From the NCBI GenBank assembly GCA_937930135.1, contig CALGVO010000042.1:1-20167 (forward strand): a DNA stretch of 20,167 nt. Direction: 5' to 3'. The translations under genes were made by a program, and so were the position numbers. This stretch comes from an uncultured Synechococcus sp. (GTDB lineage Bacteria > Cyanobacteriota > Cyanobacteriia > PCC-6307 > Cyanobiaceae). The first letter of the stretch is position 1. Each line of letters begins with the position of its first letter. The notes beneath the pieces were generated by a model. The model did not search any database, was not told the origin of the DNA, and was given only the letters and a program-made list of their open reading frames with translations. Shown in pieces: positions 1 through 7,352 of the stretch.

Positions 1-2316
1 CTGGAGCGCTCGCTCCAGGACGAGGAGCGGCTGATCGAACTGCAGGCAGAACTGGACAGCGATGGCGCCGAAGACCGGCGGGTGCAGGACGCCCTGGAGC
101 AGCTGGATCGGGAATGGCAGGCCCTGCTTCAGGACCTGCAGGCGGGCAAGCAGCAGGTGCAGGCCCTGGTGGACGCGCTGGCGTTGCAACAGCGCACCCG
201 CTCACGGCTGGAGCAGGAACAGGGCAGGCTCGAACGGGAGATCGCCCGACTGGACAGCCGCCGGGAAGCCTTGCAGGAGAGCCGCGGCACCGGTGCCCTG
301 CGCCTGTTGCTGGAAGCAGGGCTCGATGGCATCCACGGACCTGTGGCGCAGCTGGGGGACGTGGAGGAGCGGCACCGACTTGCTCTGGAGGTGGCCGCCG
401 GCGCCCGTCTCGGCCAGGTGGTGGTGGATGACGATCGGATCGCCGCCCGCGCCATCGACCTGCTCAAGAGTCGCCGGGCCGGTCGGCTCACCTTCCTCCC
501 ACTCAACAAAATCCGGGCTCCTGGCGGCGGCAGTGGTGGAGCGGCGATGGCCCGGGCCCGCCGCCCCGATAACGCCCTGGGAGGAGCTGGCCTGATCGGC
601 CGGGCCGTGGAGCTGGTGCGCTTCGAGCCGATCTATGCCGATGTGTTCGCCTATGTGTTCGGCGACACCCAGGTGTTCTCCGACCTGACCAGCGCCCGCC
701 AGCAGCTCGGGCGGCAACGCGCCGTGACGCTGGATGGCGAGCTGCTGGAAAAGAGTGGTGCCATGACGGGTGGCAGCGTCTCCCAGCGCAGCGGCGGCCT
801 CAGTTTCGGTGTGAGCAGCGACAGCGACGACGCCGCTCCCCTGCGGCAACGCCTGCTCGAGCTCGGTGAAGCTCAGGTGGTCAGTCAGCGGGAGGAGCAG
901 CGGCTTGTGGCGGCCCTGGAGAGCGCCAGACCCCAGCTCCGCGAACGGGAGCAACGCCAGGCAGCGCTCGAGGCGGAGCGAAGCGCCGCCCGACGTGCCC
1001 ATGCCCCCCTGCTGGAACGCACCCGCCAGCGTCACCAGCGCCTGGAGACGCTGCGCAGCAACCAGGCCGGGCTTCAGGAACGGCTTGGCGTTCTGCAGGC
1101 CACGATCACACCACTGCAGGAGGAACTCGACAGGCTCCTCCAGCTGGAACAGGAGGCCCAGAGCCAGGGTGACGCCGGCAACTGGCGGCAGTTGCAACAC
1201 GACCTGGAGGCGGCTGATGCGGCACTGGCGGCAGCACGACAGCGGCGGGATGGCCTGCTGCAACAGCAACGGGAACGCCAGCTCGCGATCGAACGGCTGG
1301 CCGATCAGGAGCAGGTGCTGGCGGCTGAGGAACAACGGCTGCAGGAGGCGGTGCAGGCCCTGCAGGTGACCCACCAGCGCTGGAAGGGCGACCAACAGGA
1401 GCTCCATGAGCGCCGCCAGGTGCTGGAACAGCGCCAACAGGAGTTGCAGACCCGCTTCGGTGAACAACGCCGGGCCCGCGATGAAGCGGAAGCCGCGGTA
1501 GCGGAACGGCGCCAACGTCTTCAACAGGCCCGCTGGGAGCTGGAGCGGCTCCAGGAGGAGCAACAGACCCTGGCGGAACAACTGCGCAGCGGCACGATCC
1601 GCCTGCAGGAACTGGAGGCCTCCCTGCCGGATCCCAGGCCCGAGATCCCCGATGCGCTGCGCGCCGCCGGACTGGAGGCGCTTCAGGCCAGCCTGCAGCA
1701 GCTCCAACAGCGCATGGAATCGCTCGAGCCGGTCAACATGCTGGCGCTGGAGGAACTCGCCGAGCTGGAGCAACGCCTCGGCGATCTGGGGGAACGGCTG
1801 GATGTGCTCAGCCAGGAGCGGGAGGAACTGCTGTTGCGGATCGAAACCGTCACCACCCTGCGACAGGAGGCCTTCATGGAAGCGTTCACCGCCGTGGACG
1901 GTCATTTCCGTGAGATTTTCGCCAGCCTCTCTGATGGCGATGGCCACCTGCAGCTCGACAACCACGAAGATCCGCTCGAGGGAGGCCTGACCCTTGTGGC
2001 CCACCCGAAGGGCAAGGCGGTGCGGCGCCTGGCGGCGATGTCGGGGGGAGAGAAATCCCTCACCGCCCTCAGCTTCCTGTTCGCACTGCAACGATTTCGG
2101 CCGTCACCCTTTTATGCCCTCGATGAGGTCGACAGTTTTCTCGATGGTGTGAACGTGGAACGGCTCGCCACCCTGATCGCTCGCCAGGCGGAACAGGCGC
2201 AGTTTCTGGTGGTCAGCCACCGCCGACCGATGATCGGCGCCTCCCAGCGCACGATCGGCGTGACCCAGGCCCGCGGTGCCCACACCCAGGTGGTGGGTTT
2301 GCCGGACGCGGCCTGA
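1..2316 (+). CDS. smc: Chromosome segregation ATPase SMC (5'-truncated by the window)
   Basis: This is the C-terminal part of an SMC protein, the ATPase that with ScpA/ScpB forms the bacterial condensin-like complex compacting and separating chromosomes. The frame is open from base 1, so the gene begins upstream; 771 residues are present, against about 1,200 for a full cyanobacterial SMC. In order I see the end of the first coiled coil (bases 1-280), a hinge domain (about 290-800, with the glycine-rich MTGGSV near its end), a long second coiled coil very rich in Gln, Glu, Arg and Leu (about 830-1,880), and the C-terminal half of the ATPase head. The head carries the ABC signature MSGGEKSL (about 2038-2061) and Walker B FYALDEVD (2110-2133). 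The Walker A half lies outside the window. A PRC-barrel gene follows on the same strand within about 60 bases, so the two are probably co-transcribed. Identification is secure. Confidence 0.97.
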   Translation: MERSLQDEERLIELQAELDSDGAEDRRVQDALEQLDREWQALLQDLQAGKQQVQALVDALALQQRTRSRLEQEQGRLEREIARLDSRREALQESRGTGALRLLLEAGLDGIHGPVAQLGDVEERHRLALEVAAGARLGQVVVDDDRIAARAIDLLKSRRAGRLTFLPLNKIRAPGGGSGGAAMARARRPDNALGGAGLIGRAVELVRFEPIYADVFAYVFGDTQVFSDLTSARQQLGRQRAVTLDGELLEKSGAMTGGSVSQRSGGLSFGVSSDSDDAAPLRQRLLELGEAQVVSQREEQRLVAALESARPQLREREQRQAALEAERSAARRAHAPLLERTRQRHQRLETLRSNQAGLQERLGVLQATITPLQEELDRLLQLEQEAQSQGDAGNWRQLQHDLEAADAALAAARQRRDGLLQQQRERQLAIERLADQEQVLAAEEQRLQEAVQALQVTHQRWKGDQQELHERRQVLEQRQQELQTRFGEQRRARDEAEAAVAERRQRLQQARWELERLQEEQQTLAEQLRSGTIRLQELEASLPDPRPEIPDALRAAGLEALQASLQQLQQRMESLEPVNMLALEELAELEQRLGDLGERLDVLSQEREELLLRIETVTTLRQEAFMEAFTAVDGHFREIFASLSDGDGHLQLDNHEDPLEGGLTLVAHPKGKAVRRLAAMSGGEKSLTALSFLFALQRFRPSPFYALDEVDSFLDGVNVERLATLIARQAEQAQFLVVSHRRPMIGASQRTIGVTQARGAHTQVVGLPDAA

Positions 2317-2378
2317 ACACCTGCAAGCGGCGCCTTGCGTCAAAATGGTTGGATTGCAAGCCACGGCTGGGCCAGGAT

Positions 2379-3431
2379 TTGAGCGCGTCCCCATCCCCGA
2401 ACGACCCCCTGGCCACGGTGCCGAGCGACAGGCTGTGGCTCCGCTCGGAGCTGATGGGCACCCAGGTGATCACCCGCGACACAGGCCGTCGCCTCGGCGT
2501 GGTGGGCGAAGTGATCGTCGACATCGACGGGCGGGAAGTGGTGGCTCTCGGCCTGCGCGACAACCCCTTAACCCGCTTCCTGCCGGGGCTTCCCCGTTGG
2601 ATGCTGCTGGATCGGATCCGCCAGGTGGGCGACGTGATCCTGGTGGACTCCGTCGATTCGCTGAGTGAATCCTTCAACCCGGAGCGCTACAGCCGCGTGA
2701 TCAACTGCCAGGTGATCACGGAGTCCGGTCAGCAACTGGGCCGCGTGCTCGGATTTTCCTTCGATATCGAAACCGGCGAACTCACCACCCTGGTGATGGG
2801 CGCCCTGGGCGTTCCCCTGCTGGGCGAAGGGGTGCTGAGCACCTGGGAGATTCCCGTTGATGAAATCGTCAGCAGCGGCGCTGATCGAATCATCGTGTAC
2901 GAGGGCGCGGAGGAGAAGCTCAAACAACTCAACAGCGGCTTCCTCGAAAAGCTTGGCGTGGGCGGACCCAGCTGGGAAGAGCAGGAGCGGGAGCGGTATC
3001 GGGTCAACGTGGTGCCGGTGGAAAATCAACTCAGCTCAGGCCAGCCAAGCGAACAGGAGCAACGCCGGCTTCAGGCCTCCACGGCCGAACCTCTGGCCAT
3101 GGAAGAGGAACTGGACTACGTGGAGCTGGAGGAGCGTCGCGTTGAACGGGCTCCGCGCCAGCGCTATCTCGACGACCTTCCGGAGCCGTTCCCCGAGCAA
3201 CCCGCTGCCCGTTTTGATGACCGCCCCGATCCCTACGACGATCGCCGCTGGGATCGGGATGAACCGCTGCGATCGCTGGAGCGGGAGCCCGAACGGCGAC
3301 CCGAGCCGGAGCCGGACCGCTTCTCGGCGCGCCCCCGGCCAGCGGCACGGCGGCCGGTGGAACCGGTGGGCGATCCCCTCGATGTGGAACCGCTGGAGGA
3401 CAGCAGGGGGACTCTCGACGATCCCTGGTGA
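2379..3431 (+). CDS. Tandem PRC-barrel domain protein with disordered acidic/basic tail
   Basis: Two consecutive PRC-barrel-like segments are visible. The first contains GTQVITRDTGRRLGVV and an ALGLRDN motif (about residues 25-95). The second contains INCQVITESGQQLGRVLGF and an IPVDEIVSSGADRIIVYEG region (about 105-190). This arrangement is typical of a widespread cyanobacterial family of unknown function; PRC barrels elsewhere include the RimM ribosome-maturation domain and the photosynthetic reaction centre H subunit. The last 130 or so residues are low-complexity, rich in Glu, Arg, Asp and Pro, and probably disordered. The start is uncertain: there is no in-frame ATG before the conserved part. 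TTG at 2379 gives an N-terminus MSASPSPNDP; TTG at 2349 and GTG at 2418 are alternatives, and none has a clear Shine-Dalgarno. It follows smc closely and ends 3 bases before the convergent msrB stop, so no separate terminator fits. Confidence 0.83.
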   Translation: MSASPSPNDPLATVPSDRLWLRSELMGTQVITRDTGRRLGVVGEVIVDIDGREVVALGLRDNPLTRFLPGLPRWMLLDRIRQVGDVILVDSVDSLSESFNPERYSRVINCQVITESGQQLGRVLGFSFDIETGELTTLVMGALGVPLLGEGVLSTWEIPVDEIVSSGADRIIVYEGAEEKLKQLNSGFLEKLGVGGPSWEEQERERYRVNVVPVENQLSSGQPSEQEQRRLQASTAEPLAMEEELDYVELEERRVERAPRQRYLDDLPEPFPEQPAARFDDRPDPYDDRRWDRDEPLRSLEREPERRPEPEPDRFSARPRPAARRPVEPVGDPLDVEPLEDSRGTLDDPW

Positions 3432-3434
3432 CGA

Positions 3435-3839
3435 TCAGGAGCGATCCCGGAACTGCAACGAGGCGCTGTTGACGCAATAGCGCTGGCCGGTGGGAGCAGG
3501 GCCATCACTGAAGACATGGCCGAGATGGGCGTCACAGCGGGCGCAGTTGATTTCGGTGCGCACCATGCCGTGACTGCGGTCTTCGCGGGTGGTGATCGCC
3601 CCGGCACTCACCCCATCCCAGAAGCTGGGCCAGCCGGTGCCGGAATCAAATTTGGTCTCGGAACTGAACAACGGCGCGTCACAGCAGATGCAGTGATAGA
3701 AGCCATCGCCTTTGTGATTCCAGTAGGCACCGGTGAAGGCCCGCTCCGTTCCTCCCAGACGCGCCACCTGATACTGCTCTGGCGTCAGCTGGGACTGCCA
3801 CTCTTCCGGTTGACGCTCCACACGCTCTTCCGCTGGCAT
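3435..3839 (-). CDS. msrB: Peptide-methionine (R)-S-oxide reductase MsrB
   Basis: MsrB reduces the R-epimer of methionine sulfoxide in proteins, repairing oxidative damage. The 134-residue product has the family's hallmarks: zinc-binding CxxC pairs at Cys50/Cys53 and Cys99/Cys102, the WPSF motif near residue 70, a GHVF segment, and the catalytic Cys122 in RYCVNSASL near the end. At the usual resolving-cysteine position (FDSGTGWPSF) there is Thr68 rather than Cys, so regeneration should rely on direct thioredoxin attack or another cysteine. The frame stays open upstream to 3959, but that extension overlaps the preceding gene and looks non-native; ATG at 3839 gives a normal-length protein starting MPAEERVERQ. 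It lies 28 bases after the LpxB-like gene on the same strand and is probably co-transcribed with it. No msrA is in the window. Confidence 0.97.
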   Translation of the reverse strand: MPAEERVERQPEEWQSQLTPEQYQVARLGGTERAFTGAYWNHKGDGFYHCICCDAPLFSSETKFDSGTGWPSFWDGVSAGAITTREDRSHGMVRTEINCARCDAHLGHVFSDGPAPTGQRYCVNSASLQFRDRS

Positions 3840-3867
3840 CGAGTCTGGATCGGCTGTGGCCCGGACC

Positions 3868-5166
3868 CTAGTCGGAAAGGGCCCGCGGCAGCAGCTCTCG
3901 GATTTCACCGGCCAGAGCGGCGACCGCTCCGGGTTGGCCGCGCAAGCTCCGCAGGTCATCGCGCATCCCCTGAAGGCGGTCGGGAGCCGACAGCCAGGCC
4001 TCGGCTTCGGTGGCGATCGTCTCGGGTGTGATCGCCCCCACGCGCTCCGGCACCACCATCCGCCCGGCTGAGATATTGGGCCAGGCCAGAAAACCGTGAT
4101 GGCGCAGCCGCCAGGCGCTCAGCAACACGCCGATGCACCAGCGCAAGCCAGGCAGTCGGGCGATCAACCCCAGCCAACCATCCCAGGCCTGCATCACCCC
4201 GAGGTGCTGGGTCGGCACCAACACAATCATCGGAACCCCCAGAGCCCCGAGCTCCGCCGTGTTCGCGCCCACCGTGGTGAGCGCCAGGGCGCACTGACTC
4301 AGGGCCCCGTGGGCCGGTGGATCTTCCTGCAGTTCGATCACGGTGCCAGCCCGCGTGATCAGGCGTCGACCGCAGCCGTCAACTGCAGGAGCTGCCAGGG
4401 CGTCCACCGCCGCTTGATACCCAGCCGCGATCGGATTGGCCCGGCCGGCATAGCGCACCAATTCATCGGCGCTGGTGGTGGGCGCCACCGGCAGGAGAAA
4501 ACGGCACTCGGGGCGCCGCGCCGCCAGACGATCGGCCGTCTCCAGAAGGAAAGGCACCCCCACACAGAGCTTGGCCCGCTTCGAGCCCGGCAGCAACGCC
4601 ACCCATTCCCCCTCGGGCAGCGGAGATGCCTGCCGCGCATGACTGGAGAGATCGGCCATCAGATCGCCGATAACGCTGCAGCGGGGCTGAAAACGGCTGG
4701 GGAGCTGATCACGCACAGCGGCCCCCATGGCGGCGACCCGATCATTCCAGCGCGGCCAGCGAGCCACCCACTCGGCGTAGGTGATGTGGCGGTAACGGAG
4801 CCGTGCCGAGAGCAGCACGCTCCAGAACTGATCACCGCCAAGAAACACCACCACCCCGCGACCGGGCCAGGCGCCGTAGCGGCCTGGTCGCAGCAAGAGA
4901 GGCCAGAACTGATCTGCGGCGGTGATGCGATCAAACACGCCCCAGCGGCTGGCCACCTGCGCTTCGGTGCCGGTGGCATTAGGGCAGGGCACCAACACCA
5001 GGCGCAGGCTGATCGGCGACCACGGTGCCCGCGGCCTCAGCAACAAAGAGCGGTGCAGAGCATCGGCCAGGGGGCGCACCCAGGTGGCCAGTTCACCAGG
5101 GCCATTGGACACAAGCACGATGCTCAGAGCTGCATCCCCAGGTCTCGACTGAGGGAGCGACTGCAA
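3868..5166 (-). CDS. Cyanobacterial LpxB-like glycosyltransferase-fold protein (TIGR03492 type)
   Basis: The 432-residue product resembles lipid-A-disaccharide synthase (LpxB) in overall plan but matches best, from memory, a cyanobacteria-restricted family of unknown function (TIGR03492). The N-terminus has a strand followed by SNGPGELATWV, as in a GT-B fold nucleotide-sugar enzyme. The C-terminal half has TTVGANTAELGALGVPM and a late WPNISAGRMVVPE segment, the counterpart of LpxB's conserved C-terminal motifs. The substrate is unknown; membrane or envelope glycolipid synthesis is an inference from the fold. No in-frame ATG is suitable. TTG at 5166 is the longest sensible start, with GTG at 5118 as an alternative just ahead of the conserved motif. 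The gene starts 26 bases after the 3' end of tRNA-Leu on the same strand, so it may share that transcript, and is followed by msrB. Confidence 0.83.
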   Translation of the reverse strand: MQSLPQSRPGDAALSIVLVSNGPGELATWVRPLADALHRSLLLRPRAPWSPISLRLVLVPCPNATGTEAQVASRWGVFDRITAADQFWPLLLRPGRYGAWPGRGVVVFLGGDQFWSVLLSARLRYRHITYAEWVARWPRWNDRVAAMGAAVRDQLPSRFQPRCSVIGDLMADLSSHARQASPLPEGEWVALLPGSKRAKLCVGVPFLLETADRLAARRPECRFLLPVAPTTSADELVRYAGRANPIAAGYQAAVDALAAPAVDGCGRRLITRAGTVIELQEDPPAHGALSQCALALTTVGANTAELGALGVPMIVLVPTQHLGVMQAWDGWLGLIARLPGLRWCIGVLLSAWRLRHHGFLAWPNISAGRMVVPERVGAITPETIATEAEAWLSAPDRLQGMRDDLRSLRGQPGAVAALAGEIRELLPRALSD

Positions 5167-5192
5167 CGGCCTGAATGGGTTGTGAAGAGTAA

Positions 5193-5274
5193 TGCGGATG
5201 GCGAGACTTGAACTCGCAAGGCCGAAGCCACACGCCCCTCAAACGTGCGTGTCTACCAATTCCACCACATCCGC
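5193..5274 (-). tRNA. tRNA-Leu (anticodon GAG)
   Basis: The minus strand folds into a full class II tRNA of 82 nucleotides. The acceptor stem GCGGATG pairs with CATCCGC, and the discriminator base is A. The D arm contains GGAATTGGTAGAC, as in bacterial leucine tRNAs. The anticodon stem CACGT pairs with GCGTG around loop TTGAGGG, giving anticodon GAG (plus-strand 5238-5240), which reads CUC and CUU. A long variable arm (TGGCTTCGGCC) and a T arm GCGAG-TTCAAGT-CTCGC complete it. CCA is not encoded. There is no intron, unlike the tRNA-Leu(UAA) gene of many cyanobacteria. Confidence 0.97.
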
Positions 5275-5311
5275 GTGGCTGACGTGATCACGCGGATCGC
5301 ATCGGTGAAGG

Positions 5312-5317
5312 ATCATA
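5312..5317 (-). promoter_or_regulatory. Candidate -10 element for tRNA-Leu
   Basis: The minus strand reads TATGAT here, one change from the TATAAT consensus. A transcript would start about 30 bases ahead of the mature tRNA 5' end at 5274. I do not find a convincing -35 box at the usual distance, so this is a tentative call from spacing and sequence alone. Confidence 0.35.
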
Positions 5318-5384
5318 CCGGCTCGAGGTTCAGGGCCCTGGCCACCAGCGCTGATACGATCCGCCCTGGCCTGGATGCTGCGGG

Positions 5385-6728
5385 ATGCCCATCGGCAAAG
5401 TGCTGATCGCCAACCGCGGCGAGATTGCCCTCCGGATTCTGAGGAGCTGCAGAGAGCTGGGAATCGCCACTGTGGCCGTGTACAGCACAGTGGACCGGAA
5501 CGCATTGCATGTGCAACTCGCCGACGAAGCCGTGTGCGTGGGTGAGCCGGCCAGCAGCAAGAGTTATCTGAACATCCCGAACATCCTCGCGGCAGCCACG
5601 TCACGCGGTGTGGATGCGATCCACCCCGGCTACGGCTTCCTCGCCGAAAATGATCGCTTCGCGGAAATCTGTCGCGATCATGGCATCACCTTCGTGGGCC
5701 CGTCCCCCCATGCGATTCGTTCCATGGGTGACAAGGCCACGGCCAAAAGCACCATGCAACGGGTTGGCGTACCGACCGTGCCGGGCAGCGAGGGCCTGCT
5801 GGCCACGCCGGAGGAAGCCGCCGAGCTCGCCGCGGAGATGGGATATCCGGTGATGATCAAGGCCACCGCCGGAGGTGGCGGCAGGGGCATGCGCCTGGTG
5901 CCTGGTCCTGACCAGTTGCAAAGCCTGTTCAAGGCCGCCCAGGGGGAGGCGGAGGCGGCCTTCGGCAACCCTGGGCTCTACATGGAGAAATTCATCGATC
6001 GGCCCCGTCACGTCGAAGTGCAGGTGCTGGCCGATCGCCACGGCAACGTCGTGCACCTTGGTGAACGGGACTGCTCAATCCAACGCCGTCACCAAAAGCT
6101 GCTGGAAGAAGCCCCCAGCCCAGCCCTCGATCCGGAACTGCGTCGTCGCATGGGCGAAGCCGCAGTTGCGGCCGCTCGCAGCATCCAATACGAAGGAGCC
6201 GGAACGGTGGAGTTTCTGCTCGATCGCAGCGGCGGCTTCTACTTCATGGAGATGAACACGCGCATCCAGGTGGAACATCCCGTGACCGAGATGGTCACGG
6301 GCATCGACCTGATTGCCGAGCAGCTGCGCATCGCCGGTGGTGAACCGATCAGCGTCAGCCAGGACGCCATCGTCCTGCGGGGCCATGCAATCGAATGCCG
6401 GATCAACGCCGAAGACGCCAGCCATAACTTCCGGCCCGCACCAGGACGGATCACCGGTTGGCTTCCCCCAGGTGGGCCTGGCGTCCGCGTCGACAGCCAT
6501 GTGTACACCGGCTACGACATCCCTCCCTTCTACGACTCCCTGATCGGCAAGCTGATCATCTGGGCTCCCGATCGTGACAGCGCATTGAAGCGCATGCGTC
6601 GCGCCCTGAATGAATGTGCCATCACCGGGATTCCCACCACCGTGGACTTCCATCTGCGCCTACTGGATCGCCCTGAATTCCAGCGAGGCGATGTGCACAC
6701 GAAATTCGTGGAGCAGGAGATGCTCTGA
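5385..6728 (+). CDS. accC: Biotin carboxylase subunit of acetyl-CoA carboxylase
   Basis: AccC carboxylates the biotin on AccB with ATP and bicarbonate, the first half of the committed step of fatty-acid synthesis. The 447 residues match the family length (449 in E. coli). The order is an N-terminal Rossmann-like domain (KVLIANRGEIALRI), an ATP-grasp domain with the glycine-rich loop KATAGGGGRGMR starting at Lys159, and a C-terminal domain. Active-site residues known from E. coli are present at matching positions: Lys159, His209, Lys238 and Glu276, then MEMNTRIQVEHPVTE with Glu289, Asn291 and Arg293 one position shifted. ATG at 5385 gives the standard N-terminus MPIGKVLIANRG. The gene stands alone, with accB, accA and accD elsewhere. 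It diverges from tRNA-Leu and converges on the YggT gene with 12 bases between stops. Confidence 0.98.
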   Translation: MPIGKVLIANRGEIALRILRSCRELGIATVAVYSTVDRNALHVQLADEAVCVGEPASSKSYLNIPNILAAATSRGVDAIHPGYGFLAENDRFAEICRDHGITFVGPSPHAIRSMGDKATAKSTMQRVGVPTVPGSEGLLATPEEAAELAAEMGYPVMIKATAGGGGRGMRLVPGPDQLQSLFKAAQGEAEAAFGNPGLYMEKFIDRPRHVEVQVLADRHGNVVHLGERDCSIQRRHQKLLEEAPSPALDPELRRRMGEAAVAAARSIQYEGAGTVEFLLDRSGGFYFMEMNTRIQVEHPVTEMVTGIDLIAEQLRIAGGEPISVSQDAIVLRGHAIECRINAEDASHNFRPAPGRITGWLPPGGPGVRVDSHVYTGYDIPPFYDSLIGKLIIWAPDRDSALKRMRRALNECAITGIPTTVDFHLRLLDRPEFQRGDVHTKFVEQEML

Positions 6729-6740
6729 TTGGCGACGAGC

Positions 6741-7088
6741 TCAGGCCACAGCCATCGATCGCAGCATCCATTGCGAAATCAACCCCTGCTGACCCACCAG
6801 CAGTTCACGCACGAGGCTGAGCAGCCCCACCCAGATCACCGGCGTCACATCCACGCCACCGATGGGCGCCACCAGGCGACGCGTCGGCACCAACAGCGGC
6901 TCGGTGGGCCAGGCCACCGCGGCCCAGAGCCCGGAATGCCAGTTGACCTGGGGATACCAGGTGAGCACGATGCGCACGATGAAGCAGAGGGTCCAGGCCG
7001 CGAGCAGCAAGCCGAGCGCCAGGTGAAACAGGGGCAATGGGGCAAGCGACACGGGCGTCACAAAGCTCAAAGCATGGGGAGCGATCAT
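6741..7088 (-). CDS. YggT/Ycf19-family integral membrane protein
   Basis: The 115-residue product has two hydrophobic segments (about residues 18-40 and 78-95) separated by the motif LTWYPQVNW and a PTEPLLVPTRRLVAPIGGVDVTP stretch characteristic of the YggT family. Relatives in plastids (Ycf19, YlmG/CCB3) act in haem attachment to cytochrome b6 and in thylakoid or nucleoid organisation; which role applies here cannot be told from sequence. The open frame extends to 7304, but that would run through psbX and its upstream region, so the ATG at 7088, giving MIAPHALSF, is the sensible start. It diverges from psbX across about 60 bases. Confidence 0.92.
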   Translation of the reverse strand: MIAPHALSFVTPVSLAPLPLFHLALGLLLAAWTLCFIVRIVLTWYPQVNWHSGLWAAVAWPTEPLLVPTRRLVAPIGGVDVTPVIWVGLLSLVRELLVGQQGLISQWMLRSMAVA

Positions 7089-7148
7089 CGTAGAAAGCCG
7101 CCCTCGATCTCTAGGATCGCCCCTGCAAGGCCTCCACGTCACCCCGAC

Positions 7149-7271
7149 ATGACACCCTCCCTCGCCAACTTTCTGAGCAGCCTCGTGTGGGGCACCGTGA
7201 TCGTGGTCATTCCTGCCAGCATCGGCCTCTTCCTTCTGAGCCAGACCGACCAGGTCGACCGCAAGCTCTGA
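7149..7271 (+). CDS. psbX: Photosystem II protein PsbX
   Basis: PsbX is a one-helix subunit at the edge of photosystem II near cytochrome b559, involved in quinone turnover. The 40-residue product begins MTPSLANFLSSLVWG, has a single membrane helix (about residues 11-31, with VIPASIGLFL) and ends in the short charged tail SQTDQVDRKL, matching the family in length and pattern. It is on the plus strand, divergent from the YggT-type gene and 81 bases ahead of the ycf66-family gene. No clear Shine-Dalgarno precedes the ATG. Confidence 0.95.
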   Translation: MTPSLANFLSSLVWGTVIVVIPASIGLFLLSQTDQVDRKL

Positions 7272-7352
7272 TCTTCCCTGACACGGTTCGTAGACTGAGA
7301 CCAATCCGACTGCTTGACAGTCTGAAGACAGCCGTCGCCCGGGGGCACATCT

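Noticed and set aside
202..2091. Long open frame on the minus strand opposite smc
   Set aside because: It is antisense to a secure smc coding region, is Gln/Leu-rich as expected from the complement of coiled-coil codons, and has no recognisable motif.
4096..5211. Plus-strand frame of 371 residues opposite the LpxB-like gene
   Set aside because: Composition is His/Gln/Pro-rich as in a high-GC shadow frame, it runs through the tRNA, and the opposite strand has clear family motifs.
7291..7323. AGACTG/CAGTCT inverted repeat and a TTGACA hexamer upstream of the ycf66-family gene
   Set aside because: The stem is only 6 bp with a 20-base loop, and the TTGACA has no -10 box at a suitable distance before the GTG start.
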